A DNA stretch of 64,000 nt, taken from positions 218,477-282,476 of the forward strand of contig NW_020312292.1 in NCBI RefSeq assembly GCF_002999335.1, in the 5' to 3' direction. Under the pieces are notes generated by a model, which saw only the letters and a list, made by a program, of their open reading frames with translations, was not told where the DNA came from and ran no database searches. Shown in pieces: positions 10,601 through 24,200 of this stretch (its first letter is position 1; each line of letters starts with the position of its first letter). The translations under genes and the position numbers were made by a program. Source of the DNA: Cyclospora cayetanensis (Eukaryota > Apicomplexa > Conoidasida > Eucoccidiorida > Eimeriidae).

Positions 10601-13600
10601 AACCTATCCGCTTGCTACACAATCTTTTCTTAATGCTGTGAAGGCTTCCGACAGTGCGGAATATACCTTGAGGCTGACCCAGGAATCACCTCAGTAAGCA
10701 GCGCCGACGACCAGCCAGTGCTCAGCCAGCTGACAGCTCGTCATTATTTACCACAGGCGCGAGCCTCTCTGCATACTTTCCTTCTGCTGTTCTCCAGCTT
10801 AATGTTATATCGAGTTCTTTAGTAAAGGACCAGTTGCAGAGTCAGCAAGACGAAACGTATGCTCAGAACCGCCTTCTCTTTTGGGACGCCGGCATGGAAA
10901 ACCTGCCTAACAATCAAGAACGAGTCCTATTTTCTTTACGAACGATGCAGTAGGCGTCGTTCAAAAAACACGAAGCTATATCTACCTAGCGCCTTATCGC
11001 ACACGAACTCCATCATACGCGCGCATGCGGCCAGAGCTACGCGCCTATGACGGGGTCGCTCATGCTGCACCTAAAATCAAGTCTTGGTCGCGGGCGAGAC
11101 ATAGAACTCACGCACCATGCTGAAGTCAGCAAGTTGTGAATTGAGGTGGCCTGTAGCTGCTTGCTGTGGTTATGTGACTGCTTGCATTCTGTCACCACTC
11201 AGCCAACCTAAGTCTTGGGGACTGCACAAAACAAATGAATAGGTGGAATCTGCTTCTGCAATGCGTCCATATGTAAGAGTTTTGATAAGTGTCCAATGTC
11301 ATGTAACACTGACAAATCTTTAAAATTAACATGAACTTGTATCGTCGCGTGATTAACCTGTGGTCAAACAGGAGCTGAAGTGCCTCAACCGGCGTGGGGG
11401 ACTTTCAGTTTCCCACAAGCACTTCTCCTCACCACTTAGTCTGCTTCCTCTTAGCTAAGTCGCACTGCTTGAATTTCTTGCCTTTTCCACGCTTTTGCAA
11501 CTTCGAATCTCATAGCCGAATTTCTCACAATAGTTACAGGTCGGCTGTTGGAAGGCGTCAGTATGGACCCAAAAGGGCTTGTGACCCATTCACTTCTTTT
11601 CTCGTTGACCTAAGGCTGTAGGCAAGGGCGTTTCAACACAATCTCGATCTCAATAAGCTTTATACTCCGTTTTGGCTCTGCCTCTTTAGCCAGAGAAGTA
11701 GGCTCTACGCTCATTTGATCTTTAAGCCTAAAGTGACCCATCCTCTTTGGACGCACCACCCATCCTTTGTTTTAATCGCTACGCTGCTGCGCAGTCTGCG
11801 AGCAATTTGCGTCAAGCCCCGGGTAACCCTGATATGAGTCACTAGTAACGCAGCTGGTCTTCTACTTTAGGGCTTTTTGCGGACCAAAGAGTTTTGATTT
11901 CTCGATATACCGCTCTATCAGTGGATTCCCGTGGATACCTTCTCAGTGCTTCCAAAGCCTGCTGTTTAGCCATTCCTGGCAAAAATCTATGCGTCAGTGA
12001 TGCATGGACGGTTGGACTCTAGGAATCCCTGCAGGCAGGCGGCTTCTCCTGCATGGATAAGGCCACGAATGAAGTGCTGTCCTTGCAGTAAGCAAGCCGT
12101 AAGAATAACTAGCTTTGCTAGTCTGCGGGGTACAAAGCGAGGCACATGTGCAATCGGCCGATAAACTCTTCGAATACTTATCCATCCTTGCGGCCGTAGT
12201 ACTGCTCTGGTCAGCAAAGCCTCATCGACCGATCCATAAACGACTTATCGGCTGACAAAATATGCCTATGTGCCGGTATTAAAACAGCTGCGTCTATGTA
12301 AGCTTGCAGTCTGTCCTTTGCTACCCTGCCGGGCCCCGATCCACCTACCTTTATCGCCAGAGGGTTTTGTTCGCAGACTGTCGCTAACGAGCACACAGTA
12401 TAGAATTTCCAAATAGCTTTATTACATGCAGACAGGTGTTTTGGGGTAATGTGACGCCAAATTGCATCCATACTCAGTGGATGAGTGGGCAACAGCTGCA
12501 TAGAGCCCTTGGGTACGACCACATGGAAAGTTCTGTGCAAGGTCTCCATGAAAGGTACCTCACTCCGATATCAATGCAAACTTAATAGAACGTCATTAAC
12601 CGTTGCTTAAGAGGGCTCCATCCCTTTCCTGTCAACACGCCACAAGGCTTCAGCATGAGGGGGAATGACCGTTGAATGCACGCTGCCGACTTCTCTAATG
12701 ACTCTGAGAGCTTACAATTAGACCCAGCATCAACCGCATATGCACAATACAATGAGCGTTCCTGCATCGATATAGCACCAGTCTTCAACAAGCCATAGAA
12801 ACGGGCAAATAGTAAATTTATTACTGCTCTTAATACATAATGAACGCACGAATGGTGCACTAGAGAGTGCATAAGTGTACCTCAGCCCACGAAACTCCAA
12901 CCAAGACGTTCAGGAAGACACAATTCTCCCCAGGGTCAGTATGAATATGATTAATGGCAGTTAAGCGTTTCCCCAAAAGGTTTTTGTCTTTCATTGTCTG
13001 CGCCCCTAAAAACTCCCCGTATAAGGAGAAAGGGGCAGCCAGGTTACGAGTAGATTTACCTCGTGTTTAGCGGGCTAAGCTGCGCATAAACGCTTTCCTT
13101 GAAACTAGCCGTATCTGACAGGGAACTAAAAAAAGCTTGCTGATTGATTTGTTAGTTTGTTTAACCTAACTACTGTGTAATAGCCCTATCTCAGTACTAT
13201 AAGAGACAACGTTGTGTGCGTGTTGTAGATTCAACGGGCAATTCGCTTTGAAAGGGCGGAATGCTCTGAGGGCCCAATCAACGTGTACCCTATCCGTCCA
13301 CTTTCCTTCAAACTGGACTCGCTTGGGAGAGAGGGCCTACCATTCCATCAGTTGTTTCCATGGCGAGATATTTCGCTCGAAACTCGATGTAAACTTCACG
13401 CCAAACAGTGGCGTGTTTTCTTCAAGCACTCCTTCCTTACCCTGCCAGCATCCCTCGGGCGTCCCATATGCTCTGAAGGCAAGGGATACGGTGTGCATCG
13501 ATACACCTTCTGATCCCACCGAGTAGCCACAGCTAGTTGAATATAGCACCAGGCTCATATGCGCAGTGCATCGCTTTTTATTGTATCGAGCCAACGCTAG

Positions 13601-13735
13601 TCTCCAGCTTAAGAAAACAGAAAAAAAGCAGAAGCCAATATATTATTTCTATATTATTCCTTTATCAAAATTAAATAGCTATTAAGGGTGTAGTCAATCT
13701 TCTTAGGGCCTTGTAACTATCCCCAAGTCCCAGAT
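10601..13735. other. Gene-poor stretch, possible 5' part of the retroelement
   Basis: Minus frames at 12872-12582 and 12549-12211 are the longest. The first includes a VDAGSN string that resembles a degenerate retropepsin active site upstream of the RT block, but this is weak. Nothing else is recognisable; no tRNA, tandem repeat or conserved exon was seen. Confidence 0.3.
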
Positions 13736-14826
13736 TCATGCATCACAAGGCGCATCGACTGATTTCTCATGGGGTCTTCTTGTGGAGACAATAGTGCCAG
13801 CGGGATACTTTCCTGTTGGATCTATCTCTTTTCTTTCCTTATGTGGCTGAATGATCCAAATCTCTACTGAGCTTTGCCATCTCCCACGGGGTGCATTTTG
13901 GGGTTGATCTATTGTATGGCCTGTGTCGAATGGGGCGGGTCCTCGCCCCACCTGAAATTACACGTCTTTCTCGGTGTTTGTCGGATTTCATTGAGAACTT
14001 TGTCATGAGCGTACTTTCTTGCTTCAACATACATCAAGGAGATGCCATGTAATTGCAGATTCGTCAATTAGTTGGCGCTCAGGTTCGTTGTGCGCACATC
14101 AGGCGATGAGATCTGAGAAGGCAGTGAAGTCTAGCAGCTAGATGACTGTCTTCTGTTCGAGAGAGAAATACAGATTCTTTTAGGCGCATAAGGCGTGTCT
14201 GGCAATTGTATGCAGCGAGTGGTTTTAGCGTTTACGTTTCACATGGAGTGTGCCCCTGTATGCGTCTGATCGTTTTTTCAGAGATAGATATCACTGATCC
14301 TTTGGGATAATTAGCCGTGTGATAAGCTGACCTGACCGTAGAATTGCAGATACTGCAAGCCTATGTGATTGTTCTGCTGTGATATATTCAAATCAGTTTT
14401 ATGGGATCGTGTCGCTGTCTTCCTTGTTGAGTGTTTCTCCAAAGACAATGCAGTGCACGGGCAATTAAGAAGAACCGAATTGCTACGAATCGAGTGTACG
14501 GATAAGGCGAGTTTGCCATAATGGTGAATGAGACCGCACGGTGATTCACATGCAAGCCTCCCGTACAAAAAGGACCATCCACAGCCACTCCCAGCAGGCA
14601 GCTCCACAGAATTGGTAAAAATAGAAAGGTAGACCACTAAAAAACAGCAAGAACAAAAGTCACTGTCGCTAGAGTAGAGTATATCTTTCATTTCCGTAGA
14701 ATCAAGCCTTCGTTGTCTGGCCCTTCCAAGGAAAGCTGGACTGACCACGCTGGGCCCGCACAGGACTAGGACAAAAAGGCAAGGAGCACGGAGAAAAGAG
14801 CAAAAATATATCTCACTTTTACTCAA
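13736..14826 (-). CDS. Tentative small secreted protein gene, exon model incomplete
   Basis: A first exon would start at 14826 and encode a clear signal peptide (hydrophobic LRAPCLFVLVLCGPSVVSP), then GRARQRRLDSTEMK, and run to a donor near 14660 (AGCGACA|GTGACT). A possible last exon at 13951-13736 follows a good acceptor (GTGTAATTTCAG) and encodes about 71 basic, Pro-rich residues to a stop. Phases of these two pieces do not match directly, so an intermediate exon between 14.0 and 14.65 kb would be needed. The RRL after the signal peptide resembles the coccidian TEXEL export motif recognised by the Golgi protease ASP5; that is a motif match only. No family was recognised. Confidence 0.3.
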
Positions 14827-15147
14827 TTCTCTAAGTTCACTAGGGTCTGAAATAATGCGCCTCCGATGGTTTGGAGTCCAAAGCTTGAAACAGCGCCGAC
14901 GATCCTTGATGCTTCTAGCAAGCTAGTCACATGCCTGATGGTCAAAGCACAAGAGGATCACTGAGTGAGCAGTACCTGTATTTCTGCGGTTAATGCGATC
15001 AGTCACCCTTTTCTGCATTCATTCCCGTGATGTAGGCAGCATTGATGGGGTAGGGCCCTTCGTCAAAGTGAGTTCGTCCAAAGGGCACCTCGGCCGTTCC
15101 ATAGGTCGGACCGACTCCGGAGCAACTGCCCTAGTTGTCGCTTTATA
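14827..15147. other. Divergent intergenic region
   Basis: About 320 bases lie between a tentative minus-strand start and the plus-strand 13-exon gene. It would hold both promoters if the leftward gene is real. No motif was identified with confidence. Confidence 0.3.
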
Positions 15148-18100
15148 ATGAGGACCATGCTATCAAGATTCTTGAGGCAAGCCCAGTTGGGCGTTCTTAA
15201 GCTTCTTGTGCCACACTTTTCCCTAATTGCTATTGCGTTGATCTTGGAGCTGGTTCGGGGCAACCCAATCCACAAGCAGATATTCCCTTTTATAGGGAAG
15301 CCATCTGAATTTTCTCTAGAAAGGCTGGATAAAGGTCTTTTAGCCTCCGTTGGTCACGATGAAAGTGTTTCGCTACTCGAGGCCCGAGTTGGGGAGGCAG
15401 CAGAGCCGCAAAATAATGGAGTAAGCGAGGGGCCAGAACAACATGAAACGCAAACGCATTCAGTGAATGGAAGTAAGGCGCTGTTAATGTTAAACCAATG
15501 TGATGGCATTACCTTCCTGAGTTAGTTACTTGTCCAGCAAAACTAGGACGAACACGCAATTAAGTGCATATATTGGGGATGTAGGAGCAGACCAGCGATG
15601 TAGGGATGTTTGATGTTCTGTGATACCAGGCTGCGAAGACATTTTCAAGAAATTCGAAGAAGGTATTTCACGATGAACTGTATGCCTGCTTTACGACCTC
15701 AGCTAATCCAAAATTATTGAACATTAGGGAACGTGTCCTGCTTTACTATCGCTGATCAGATTTCAACGCCAACAAACATCAGTTCAATACCATGCTTGAG
15801 ACTATGAAGAATGACCATAGTCTGGAGGAGAAAAGCTGCCTAAAGACGGTTGTTCATCCAGAAGGTTCTTTTCTTAATGATCCTGAGTTATCAACTGTGA
15901 AAAGCTCTGTAGAGCTCCATTTTGGAGCAATCTGGATGTGGGACAAAATCGCACGCATTCTTCTCAAGAGCCGTAAGTTTATATTCGCCCCTGCACTTAA
16001 GTGTATGCCTTGTGCTTAGATCTTAAGGGCGATGTAGATTTGTATTAGCAATAGGGAGAAAATTACTGTTTCGTTTGTGTGTTTGCAGCCCAGTTGCATA
16101 TTATGTCGAAACGCTTTTGGTCAGGTACATCGCATAAGCTGTCATAGCTGCGATTTTTGTACCTTTTCAAAAGGAAAGAGTTCGACGTCTGTATATTTTG
16201 CCATGGATACTTTCCTGGTACAGGTATCCCTCCCCCTCTAGGCATCGGTGATACAGTCAAACTACTTCAAGACGGCTCCACGATTATGATGCGTGGGGAA
16301 TACACTGTTACCGGTGTTCAAAATGACGAAGTTTCCATAGAAAAGGAAGGAGAGCGGCTTACTGTCCCACGCGACCGCCTAATTCTCACGATACAAGACA
16401 GTGAGACTTATTCGAACCCAGCAGTTTACAAAGGATTTTCTAATGTGAGCCGTCGGTTTGCACCTAAATACTGGAATATTCTAACTGTATTCTCTTCTCA
16501 GGACATGTTATGATAGCAGACAAAGTACTGCGCAATGAGATTAAGAACTTGAATGAGGATGACCCCAGTCTATTGGAGGATATGGAGGAGGTGTTTAGGT
16601 TGGCAGGAATCACGGAGGCATTTCGAAAAACTCAACGAACCAACGATCCTCGGCATCTACAGAGTGCAATGAGAGCCTCAGAGCTATTTCACTGTACGTT
16701 CAGAATCGTAAGGAGTCCTCTACCAACCCTAGTTCTCCCCGGTGTGGCACCTGATAAGTGTCCTTCATATGCTGCAATGCTGCAGTCTTGAGCTTCGTGG
16801 ATGCCGTAAGAGAACTACCTGGCATCGAGGCCAGACAGATTCAAAAACCTTCAAAAAGAATATACAAACCGGATCCATCAGAACTGAGCAGCATTTACAC
16901 CGCAAGAGCTGCAGTGCAAGGCAAGCATTCCTCGCACCTCCAGAATATGGGCCCCTCAAATATCCATAAGCAGTCCTTTTCGCATTATGTCCTCGTGCGT
17001 GTATAATTTGCTTGTGCAGCATATGAACTACTTCAGCTGATTCGAGGTTATACGGCTTTAGAGGGGTGCAGGCCGCTGACCCACAAGAGCCTCTACGGGA
17101 CAGCGAACGAGCTTGTATTCCGAATGATTGAAAATGCTAGATTTGAAGTTTTAGACATGGAAGGCCAAGACATTCTTTATGCGGTCCTTGAAAACCAATG
17201 TAGAACAACGGCCGCCTTTACCTTTCCAGGAAATCGGCCAGAGTGGACCACAGTCATTCCGAAGTGCTTGAAAGTATGGGAGCAAGCGAGACGTGACTGG
17301 TCCCAGTTAGGTGAGGCAAGAAAACATCACTGTCATAGTTGTTGGCCGTCATGTTTGCTAGAAAGGTGCACTGTGTGTCCTCCAGCTAATTCGAGGCTTT
17401 GTTTTTCGTTGAATCGCTCATGCCGCATGCTCGCAGTGCTTTCAAGGGAACTAGCACAGGACCGTGAGGATCTAGCATCTGATTGCTCATTAAAACACGG
17501 TATGCTTGAAAGGACTTTTCCTTGTTGGAAAATTGCATATTCACGACAACATAGGTTTGACCTAGTCAGTCTTTGTGACTAACGCGATATATAAATGAGA
17601 CTGCTGGTCTTGTTGTGCTTGGTTCGCAGGGCAAGTCGCCCCTGGATACTTGGAGGGATGTGATGAACGTTGCATGAAAAAAGTACTGGGACGCAACTTC
17701 TGGTTTGATAAGAGCAGAGTTAAAAGGCGAAGCATTGGAAAGGATTTCATTATTGCTGGCGATGGTAACTGAGCAGCCTCTAGCCAGAATGCCAGTTCGG
17801 CCATTGCAGGAATTGGTTCCTACACTATTTTCCAGGACCCCCGTGTCTCTTGGTAGCTGTTGCCTACTATTTCTCGCTCTCCTTATTCTTACTACTGCGT
17901 TTTAGTGATGCGAACTTGTTTGTTTCAGCCCTACGCTTTGCAATGTATTACGCTGCTGAGACACTCCCCTATCTTGACCTTGTAGGGGGTCAGACGTGGA
18001 GGCTGGGGCGCATATTCGACAACGTTGCACCAGTCCTTGCCGATATTGGAAAAGAAGCTGACCTGCTTCTATGTCTAGGAGATCTTCTAACCACAGAAGC

Positions 18101-20045
18101 TGGGCAGACAGTGCAGAGGGCACCTGGTATGACTGGTTTTGGCCTACCCCATCCGCAGCTTTTGGCGCTGTACACGGCAACCGACCTCCGGCATCACGCG
18201 AGCATCGCAGGGGGAAATCTGAAAAACTCCAAAAAACTGCGCAAGGCTGCCAAAGGCTCAATGAGTTTCACCGCATTTTTTAAGGTACTTTCCTGTCATA
18301 TTAATGATGATGCTGAAGCCCTCCACAAAGTTTTTGGCCCCTTCGCATCACTCGCTATCCGTATCGGTGAGTCCTCCAAGCTCACCCAACTCCCTGCAAT
18401 GTTGGCTACTGATTAGCTGAACACACTTTTCTTAGCTATTAAGTGCGAGCTTCTAGAGGATGGCGCTTGGTGCTCAACTAGGAGGTCTCTGGTTGGGTTT
18501 GTCCCTGTATGCGTTATTCACAGCTCTGTTCCTTCGCATCGAGATTGAGGAACAAGGACGTAGTGGGTGGAAAGACGCCGTTAAAGTTTTCTCTGTTGGT
18601 TCCTTTGATAAAAAGCTATATCGGAAAGTTGTACAAAGAATGACTCACAATGCTGGAAAATTCATTACTAAGTTTATGGAAGGATTTGGATACGAAATCA
18701 CGGGTAAAATTCGGAAAATAAAAAAAAGAATCAAGGAGCTTTTCAAGCGGAAGCCTAAGGCGAACGCCGAGACGGCAAAGGTGCAACACAGTGTTGGGCA
18801 CAGTTTTGCGAAACTCATACTCCTAATGTGGGTAAGTGGTTCCAAACACCAACTGACCTCTACGACCAATAGAAGCGACACGTTCTACAACGCCAGGCTA
18901 TATCAAGCTCTAACAATCCTAAACCATGGTATGTGTGCAGTGCTGGGCCCTCTTGTCTTCTGTACCAAAAAACGCTTGAAAAGCTCGAGCCTGTACGTGA
19001 CTTCGTCATTTAGGACTGTTAGTGTTGTCTTTGACCACTGCATGCCGGCCTCCGTTTATGCAATTATTGATGCTCTTTGACTTTTCTAGTGTATATACGC
19101 TGCGGTTTTCACAGGCGTAGACCCAATGGAGCTTATTACAAAAGATATAAAGCATGAGTGTAAACGTACCAAAAATGTGGCCCACAAATACTGGGCTCTA
19201 CTCCGCAAAAGCTCCACGATTTCGCGTCTCGCCGATGAGCTAGGTGCAGCCATGGCCTACGGATTCCTACATGGCCAGTCCTACTCCAAGCTTTCCGATG
19301 CAGGGCGCTCCCTGGGTCCAGCCTGCAGAGGGCAAACATCGCTTGATCTCCTTCAAAATGACGCCGAATACCTCCAAATTGTACAGCTCTATCAATGCAT
19401 GGAGCTGCAGCGTGAGCCGCCTCTTGCCTCTCGAACCAGCTCTTTTGGCTGTGTGCGAAACATTGTGAAACAAAAAACAGTGTTGTTCAGGGATATTTTT
19501 ATTGTGCAGGTCAAGCGGTCGCAGTTTTAAAATTAGCACTTGGGAAGATCAGAATGCCACCAGCGGATATTATACGTAGGCTATTCTCTTTCCTTAAGCA
19601 GATTCGGGCAATCCGCAAAGAGGGTGCTAAGGGTCTCTTCGAGGCATACTTGAGATGGGTGAAAGAAGGTGAAGCATCAACAGAAGTGAACAAGTGGAAT
19701 GACAGCATCGAAATGTTTGAATGCTCATGGCACTCGTCACAGAGCGAACAAGATGCCATGGTCCCTAAACCTAACAAAAGTGATGAGGAGGCTCCTGTCT
19801 CGGACCTTGCATTACAGGATGTTGGAACATGCGCTGGTAAAGCCTCAACATACCTGCAGGCAGCTTTTTCTAGCCATGTTCACTACTCAGCCACACTGTT
19901 GAAACTTTTCGTTCGTGCTATATACTGTGCTGTGCTCGTTTCATATGGTATTTCCTTTGCAGCAACCGCGAATGCAGAGCTGGACCTACAACAAGGTCAG
20001 GTGGACGCAGTATCCAGTAGCATTCTACATTCCACCATGCTGTGA
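15148..20045 (+). CDS. Large secreted protein of unknown function, 13 exons
   Basis: The exon model is 15148-15420, 15630-15662, 15783-15972, 16224-16400, 16502-16693, 16786-16920, 17020-17310, 17386-17499, 17630-17764, 17929-18366, 18482-18928, 19115-19411 and 19510-20045. All phases agree and give about 1,085 aa. The intron after 16920 has a GC donor (AAG|GCAAGC). Introns 1-2 are phase 0 and introns 3-12 are all phase 1. The N-terminus has a signal peptide or anchor (residues about 4-38, LKLLVPHFSLIAIALILELV); Met4 is an alternative start. Other hydrophobic spans lie at about 660-683 (GLWLGLSLYALFTALFLRI) and about 1036-1060 near the C-terminus. A Lys/Arg-rich helix (KIRKIKKRIKELFKRKPK) follows the middle span. 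The rest is mostly predicted helical sequence without a family I recognise. The weakest junction is the acceptor at 18481. A secreted or organelle-membrane protein of the parasite is inferred. Confidence 0.75.
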
Positions 20046-21203
20046 CCTGTGTATGGTTGTCGGCGCGAGAGTAGAACAGTGATCTTTCCCATTAGCGCAT
20101 CTTGCTTTCAGAGCCTACGGCACAGGAGGAAAGTGGTGGGAAACTACACACGTTGGTCACACTATAGGGCTAAGTATGGATTTACACGCCTTTGTACTTC
20201 ATAGAAAGCAGAGGTGAGCACCAATTATGTGAGGATGAAAAGAAATATATGAAGACTGCACTTGAGTGCTCCAGATATGTGGGCACTCGTGGTTTTTTAA
20301 GATGAATATGTTTTAGACATCCGTATAATTTGAGTGAGCATTTGATAACTAAAGGCCCCTTGAGTTCTTGCGGCCACGCTCGCAACAGGGATCAGTCGCT
20401 GTAGTATTGCAAGTCGCCTGTTCTCCATTAGTTTACAAACGCGCGAGTTATCCTTTCTGCAACCTTATCTACTCGGCAGATGAATAGTTGCACGAGACAG
20501 CCGACCGGACAGTGACTCCCCCCGATCAGCACAGACCGACTGTGTCAGAAGCTGTGTACAAATTCATACTGTAAACTTGCAGTCTAGCGGTGCAGTGAAA
20601 AAAGAATCATCCCTCTTGGTCCACTGCTCAGGTAGAGTGCATTCATTCTACGGCTTGTCTTGTGGCTGGATTAGAATCTCATACGTAGTTGGACAGGGCA
20701 GCAGCTCAGGTGGTTTTTTCTATTCACTTGATTATTTCCTTCGCTAGAAAGTTCAAGCTACTATATCTAAAAGAGAACATAGTCACATGCGTCCCCAATG
20801 AATGTGCACAACATTGCAACAGTGGGACTAATATGCGGAGTTGTTCCATATAAGTGGTAGTACAGGCTCAAACGAGCGGGTTTTTCGCCTGCATGCATAA
20901 GTATACGCTTTCATGCAAGCAGAGTAAAGAAACATAACATGCAAACACGGCGAAAAGGTTTTTTCATGCGGCCGCCGCACCAATTTTCTTTCCGGCAAAG
21001 CAAGCGGCATCTTATTGGCTCTGGCTCATGGACCAGCCGGTTCGCAACTGGCTGCTGCTAACAGTATCCTGCGCTTGTCCCGCCAATAATCTGCATGTCC
21101 TCTAGTCCGCCTTAAAAGCCAAAGTGCCCCTGGATCCACAAGGAGGTGCTCAGACTGGAGCTTCTGCAGCAAAATCGGATTCTTGAATAAGATCACACGC
21201 AGC
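20046..21203. other. Convergent intergenic region
   Basis: This is the region between the 3' ends of the plus-strand 13-exon gene and the minus-strand vezatin-like gene. It would contain both 3' UTRs. No open frame of interest, repeat or RNA gene was seen. Confidence 0.4.
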
Positions 21204-24200
21204 CTACTCCTCACTATTCGCTAGGTCGTCTCTGAGAGCCGAGGTACCTTCCTTGATTCCTTCCGAATCGCACCTGTGCTGCGAATCTGCCGCAAATATT
21301 TCCCCAAGTGCTGTGGCGGGGCAATCGTTCTCTCCGTCCCCCGAAACACTCGTTCGTCGCCGCACTAGCTCGCCTTCGAGCTGAGAGATGAGAGACTGAG
21401 AAGCCAGGAACTCGGGGGACTGCCAAGAATTTCTAGCCAAGGGCCCCTTGAGCTGCTGCTGACGAATTAGAAAAGCCATGTTCTCCTTTTCTAGCCAGAC
21501 CTTTGATTCATCCGTAGAGCATTCCTCTGATAGGCTCATGGCCTCGAGTGTGGCACTGACAGCGGGGGGTGATGAGGATGACGATTCAGCAGCCTGCCTA
21601 GCAGTAGGGCTTTCTTCATCAACGGTTGCCTCGATCTCACTTCCGCACACAGAGGCATTCTTAAAATCTCTTTCAAGGCCGCTTTCTCCCGGGAGCGGGG
21701 CAGAGGACTCATGCAAGGCATTTGTTTCTGGACAGTTCCACGATGCGTGACTACCCTCAGTAACAACACGTAAAATTGAATCACTGGCGTCTTCCGAGTC
21801 TGTTGCACCCACCAAGAGCTCCTTTACCACGCGAGGAAAGCACTTTTGCTCCTCGTTCTTGCTTTTTAGCCTAAACTTCAGCTCCCGCAGCGTGAGCTGG
21901 CTGCGTTCCTGCACGATAGGGTCCTTATCTTCGAAAGCTGCTAACAGGTCCGCTTCCTCTTGGAACCGACGCTTGTTGCTGCTGGACTCCTGCCCTACTG
22001 CTGTATACACTTCGAGACACTGCACAGGCTCAGCAACTGTTGACTGCGACCAGCAATGTGTCTCTTCTTTAGCATCGCTGCACTCGAGTGACTTGGGAGG
22101 AACCCCCTGTGGAGCGACAGGTGATCTTGAAGAATCGACAGGTCCGGGGGCCTTGCCTGGCAGCCGCAACAACCGCATAAGTTTCTCTCCTTCCTCAGAA
22201 GCCGCATGCAGGTGGCGAAGAACTAGCTGGACTGCACTACATAACTTGGCATCTCCAATGCTCTGTTCACCCCCAGCCATCGCTGATGCGCACCGAGGGC
22301 CCCCCGTGGTAGTGCTCTCAGCAGATCCTGACATCATCGCCCTCCAACGAGAAAGCCAAAAATAATTCCTATCTCTGGTGGCGTCCGCGCTGCCCTGCAT
22401 GCCCTCTGCCTTCCATAGGAAAGCATTTGAGGGGAGGCGAAGGATCGCAAGAGCTGCAGCAATGTTACGACTCATCGAGGCAAGTGCCGTTCTGGGAGCC
22501 GGGCTCAAAACTCCAGAGAGAGGGCTGCAGGCATGAAGTGCAGCCACGGGAGGCGAAACAGCACACGGTAGCAAGTGTAGCGGTTCGGTGGGGGACCCTC
22601 TGATGTTCAGCTGCTCTTCCATATTCTTAAACATCCACGGCACCCACTGAGGCTGCGGCAAGCGGACCGGGCAAGATGCCCAATCTTCCTCCAAAATAAT
22701 CCGCAGTGCATTTGCTGCCTCTGTCGCCACTAAAGTAGCCGCAGCGAGGTCGTGCCTGAGTTGGTTCAGTCGTTGTAATAGCCACCACGAAGCTCTTATT
22801 CCGTCAAACACAGCTTTTAACACAGCAACAGAGCCAAAGACCCCCCAAACCACCGCTCTGGATACGTCTACAGTCCAAGAGTCCAGGAAAGGAAATCTAT
22901 GCAAAGCTTCTCTGACCTCAGAAGCCGATGGCTTCACCCGCGGTGCGCTTGGTTCGCATTGTCTGCTAGGAGCGCAAGAGGCAACGGTTCTGCAGATGCC
23001 AAGCCTAGAGTTGGAATTTTTTGTAGTCAGACTTTCTGGAGTTTCTTCGCTCCTCAGCACTCTTCCTGCGCGTTCTACTTCTTCACCAAGTGACCGGCAA
23101 TCAGCTGAATTTTTCTGCTGTTGCGCCAGTAGAGTCCGCCTCAGGGTGCAGTTGGTCCGCCGAGTCAGCTGTGGTGCAGCTGTAGGAGGCAAAAGTGCTC
23201 TTCTCCCCCCTTCACTGTGGATTTTTTGCTCCACAGCTACGCAACCCCATCGGAACCGGGCATCTAACGAGAACAACAAATTTCTTAATGCTATTTGGAA
23301 TCCTGTGCATATTCTCGAGTGCAGAAGCCAGCTTCTGGTTGAAGCGTCTTTTAGAGAACGAATGCTGCCGTCGAACCGACGATTGCCACAGGTGGATCCA
23401 TCTGCAGTTCCCCAAGGCCCCAAGGCTATGTGGCTCGCCCAAGCAAGGTGACCACCTCCTGCCTTTGGCCTCAAAATGTTATCGTAGATGTGGCAAAAGG
23501 CGCGTTCCTGCCAATCCAATACTTGGTAGAGGCGAAAGCGCAAGTGAGAAGCAGGAAGTTCCTTCATTCGAAGGCTACTAGACAGAAAACACCCAGTCTC
23601 CGGCACTGTTCTGTATGGGGCCGCCGAGCCCAAAAGCTTTCCAAAATACGGAGGATCAACAGTGATTTCTGGCTCTTGTGGCTGTGCGCACGAATCCTTC
23701 CGCAATCGTTCATTTTTTCCAGTGCAGGGTAATGAAATTCCAGCAGTACCAGCGGAATGTTGCTGCTGCGGCTCAGTGCAAGTCCCCGAAAAAGCTTTGA
23801 CGGTGACTTCAAGTTCCTGAATCCACCTGGAAATAACATCGCAGAGAACGGTCTGCACAATGAGGAGTGAGAGCGTGTCGTATCGAAGTGCGGAGTACTG
23901 CAAGGCAGCGAGCGAGACAGCCCCCAATGGACGCGTGCTGATGTTTTGGCAGTACATCACACATGCGCAGCTTACCGTATCGCTTCTCTGACAAGTTTGT
24001 GCTGGAGCTGCATATCAGCAAGCAGCTGGTAGAGAAGCATGCAAAAGTAGCGTGCTAACAATTCCATCAGACCCCAGAGAACCACGCAGCACGCTGCCAT
24101 GCCCACAGGAACCCCAACAAGTACGGCGCTGCTTAGCCGTGCAACGCTACCCGTCACAAATACTGCGGCAATGACTCCTGAAATTAGTGCCACAACGCCA

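Noticed and set aside
12582..12872. VDAGSN string as a retropepsin active site
   Set aside because: A single short match 2 kb from the RT block is too weak to annotate as a protease; mentioned only as a possibility.
21478..23732. Several plus-strand frames of 90-170 codons
   Set aside because: They are antisense shadows of the long vezatin-like exon.
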